Of a DNA stretch of 64,000 nucleotides, positions 62,945 to 64,000 are shown piece after piece. Positions within the stretch are counted from its first letter, which is position 1. Each line of letters opens with the position of its first letter. The DNA comes from Flagellimonas sp. CMM7. Lineage in GTDB: Bacteria; Bacteroidota; Bacteroidia; Flavobacteriales; Flavobacteriaceae. A program made the translations under genes and the position numbers. The notes below the pieces were generated by a model that saw only the letters and a program-made list of their open reading frames with translations, was not told the origin of the DNA and made no database searches. The stretch is from assembly GCF_021390195.1 (NCBI RefSeq), contig NZ_CP090003.1, positions 2,220,001 through 2,284,000 of the forward strand, given 5' to 3'.

Positions 62945-63319
62945 CTAGGAAATAGCGCTGGGCGGATGAAAATTGTAAGCAGAATACAAAAAAGTATAGC
63001 TGTTGGAATAATCAAAATGATTTTGATTAGGAACTAGATGAGGTTTTTTGGAATTGTAAAACATTAAATCAACAAAGCCAATAGGATATTCTTCTAAAGC
63101 AATTTTGGGAAGGTTTTGTTTTTTTTCCTCATTTTGTTCAGAAAGTCGCTGCATAAGATAGCACTTACCATTACATTGCAACTCCACCTTATCCTTGTTG
63201 ACACAAAGAAATTCGGCTATGTAATCTTCATAGATGACATACTCTAACATTGGACCAACGGGACGTACCATGGCCATAATGTATAGCAATACAAAACAAT
63301 ATACGATTGAGTGTTTCAA
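62945..63319 (-). CDS. Small membrane-anchored CNGKC protein
   Basis: A 124-residue protein: one N-terminal hydrophobic segment (IVYCFVLLYIMAMVRPVGPM), then a cysteine core ELQCNGKCYLMQRLSEQ (C49-x3-C53, with C39 before it) and a low-complexity tail. Small proteins with C-N-G-K-C-Y-L occur in Bacteroidota next to TonB receptor and metal genes. Start TTG at 63319, right after an in-frame TAG; no ATG gives a proper membrane segment. First gene of the minus-strand cluster. Role unknown; thiol metal binding is inferred. Confidence 0.7.
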   Translation of the reverse strand: MKHSIVYCFVLLYIMAMVRPVGPMLEYVIYEDYIAEFLCVNKDKVELQCNGKCYLMQRLSEQNEEKKQNLPKIALEEYPIGFVDLMFYNSKKPHLVPNQNHFDYSNSYTFLYSAYNFHPPSAIS

Positions 63320-63338
63320 CTATGTTCTTTACGTATTG

Positions 63339-63346
63339 CAAAATTA
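63339..63346 (-). promoter_or_regulatory. -7 element of the metal-type cluster
   Basis: Minus-strand TAATTTTG fits TAnnTTTG, 19 bases before the CNGKC gene start. No -33 TTG at ideal spacing. Confidence 0.5.
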
Positions 63347-63364
63347 GGCTATAAAGTGTAAAAA

Positions 63365-63378
63365 GTCTTAAATAAGAC
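63365..63378. promoter_or_regulatory. Inverted repeat in divergent promoter region
   Basis: GTCTTA-AA-TAAGAC, a perfect 6-bp inverted repeat with 2-base spacer, lies between the divergent CNGKC and EamA genes, 18 bases upstream of the cluster -7 box. It is a candidate operator. Confidence 0.4.
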
Positions 63379-63404
63379 GCACTTTTGCATTTTAAAATTT
63401 TAAT

Positions 63405-64000
63405 GTGAACGAACACAAAAGAAAGTGGATTTATCTAATTGTGCTGTCCATAATCTGGGGAACATCTTATATATTAATTAAAAAAGGGCTACAGGGTTTT
63501 AATCCAATTCAATTAGGTTCCATTCGTATTGTTTTGGCCGCACTTTTTTTGTTCATTGTTGGGTTTAAATCCTTAAGAACTATTTCTAAAAAAGAGTGGT
63601 TTTGGGTAGGTGTTTCTGGAATAGTTGGAAGTTTTATCCCCATGTTTTTGTTTGCTTTTGCAGAAACTGAGATAGATAGCAGTATAGCATCAATATTAAA
63701 TTCGCTGGTTCCACTTTTTACTTTGTTTGTTGGGTTGTTTGCTTTTGGGGTGGGGTTTACGAGAAATCAATTATTGGGTGTTGTAGTTGGATTGTTGGGT
63801 GCCGCTTTTCTAATCTTTTTTGGGACGGAAGTGAACCCGAACCAAAATTATTGGTATTCGGGTTTTGTTATTATTGCAACCATTTGTTATGCATGTAATG
63901 CAAATATTATAAAGAACAAGTTACAAGATGTATCTCCTATGGGAATCGCAGTTGGAAATTTTGCTGTTATTTTAGTACCTGGAATTATCGTTCTTTTGTT
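63405..64000 (+). CDS. EamA/DMT family transporter (3' end outside window)
   Basis: The first 198 codons of an inner-membrane drug/metabolite transporter of the EamA type, cut by the right edge. Start GTG at 63405 (the ATG at 63403 is out of frame and immediately followed by a stop). Four to six hydrophobic helices are visible, with IIWGTSYILIKKGLQGF, typical of the first EamA repeat, and YACNANIIKNKL opening the second. Substrate unknown. CACTTTTG at 63380-63387 is a near -7 box. Divergent from the metal-type cluster. Confidence 0.88.
   Translation, partial: MNEHKRKWIYLIVLSIIWGTSYILIKKGLQGFNPIQLGSIRIVLAALFLFIVGFKSLRTISKKEWFWVGVSGIVGSFIPMFLFAFAETEIDSSIASILNSLVPLFTLFVGLFAFGVGFTRNQLLGVVVGLLGAAFLIFFGTEVNPNQNYWYSGFVIIATICYACNANIIKNKLQDVSPMGIAVGNFAVILVPGIIVLL

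Overview
The window reads as a chromosomal segment of an aerobic, low-GC member of the Flavobacteriaceae (Bacteroidota), probably marine. The evidence is the gene set: gldE-gldD gliding genes behind mutY-ssb, three TonB-dependent receptors, DUF4270 and Bacteroidota-type lipoproteins, a 29-residue AURKAIP1/COX24-like protein, and the dimeric-type glycyl-tRNA synthetase. Several start codons follow the Bacteroidota -7 element TAnnTTTG, and many genes start at TTG or GTG without a clear Shine-Dalgarno. I see no rRNA, tRNA, CRISPR array, transposase or integrase. Genus is not determined.

Layout. 1-4.2 kb: ankyrin protein (cut by the left edge), Nudix hydrolase, omega-amidase-type nitrilase, then a convergent lipoprotein and comF. 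4.3-8.4 kb: coiled-coil membrane protein, glyS, convergent fhs. 8.5-16.3 kb: mostly minus-strand accessory genes (DUF4442, DUF1287, DUF5946-like, DUF1801, a sortilin/VPS10-type secreted propeller, a secreted protein with an internal duplication, VOC, a DHFR-like protein). 15.6-17.1 kb: a small island of two minus-strand genes separated by a long imperfect palindrome that folds like an integron attC site. 17.2-21.5 kb: TonB receptor, secreted Gfo/Idh/MocA protein, isochorismatase-fold hydrolase, small beta-barrel protein. 21.6-25.7 kb: xth, Tas-type aldo-keto reductase, quinoprotein dehydrogenase with an embedded cytochrome c domain.

25.7-35.2 kb: radA, a degenerate esterase, a flippase-like membrane protein, panD and panC on the minus strand; divergently a GT5 N-domain protein, DUF4270 lipoprotein and glmS. 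35.4-40.2 kb: TonB receptor and atpD-atpC. 40.2-42.5 kb: GNAT and M61 peptidase. 42.6-49.9 kb: biotin locus (bioF, DUF2007 protein, bioD, then bioA, a ketoacyl-synthase homologue, bioB), interrupted by a minus-strand GT39 gene. 50-57.3 kb: JmjC/cupin-like protein, recX, RNase E/G, the tiny basic protein, HU, mutY, ssb, gldE, gldD. 57.3-63.3 kb: a minus-strand cluster that looks like a metal-uptake or metal-handling unit (small CNGKC protein, Met/His-rich outer-membrane protein, TonB receptor, PepSY protein, DJ-1/PfpI lipoprotein). The window ends inside an EamA transporter gene.

The most unusual items are the attC-like cassette island at 15.6-17.1 kb, a 51-bp palindrome carried in frame inside bioF, the ketoacyl-synthase homologue with a displaced catalytic His in the biotin locus, a 23-bp motif shared by the fhs and VPS10 upstream regions, and the metal-type cluster at the right end.
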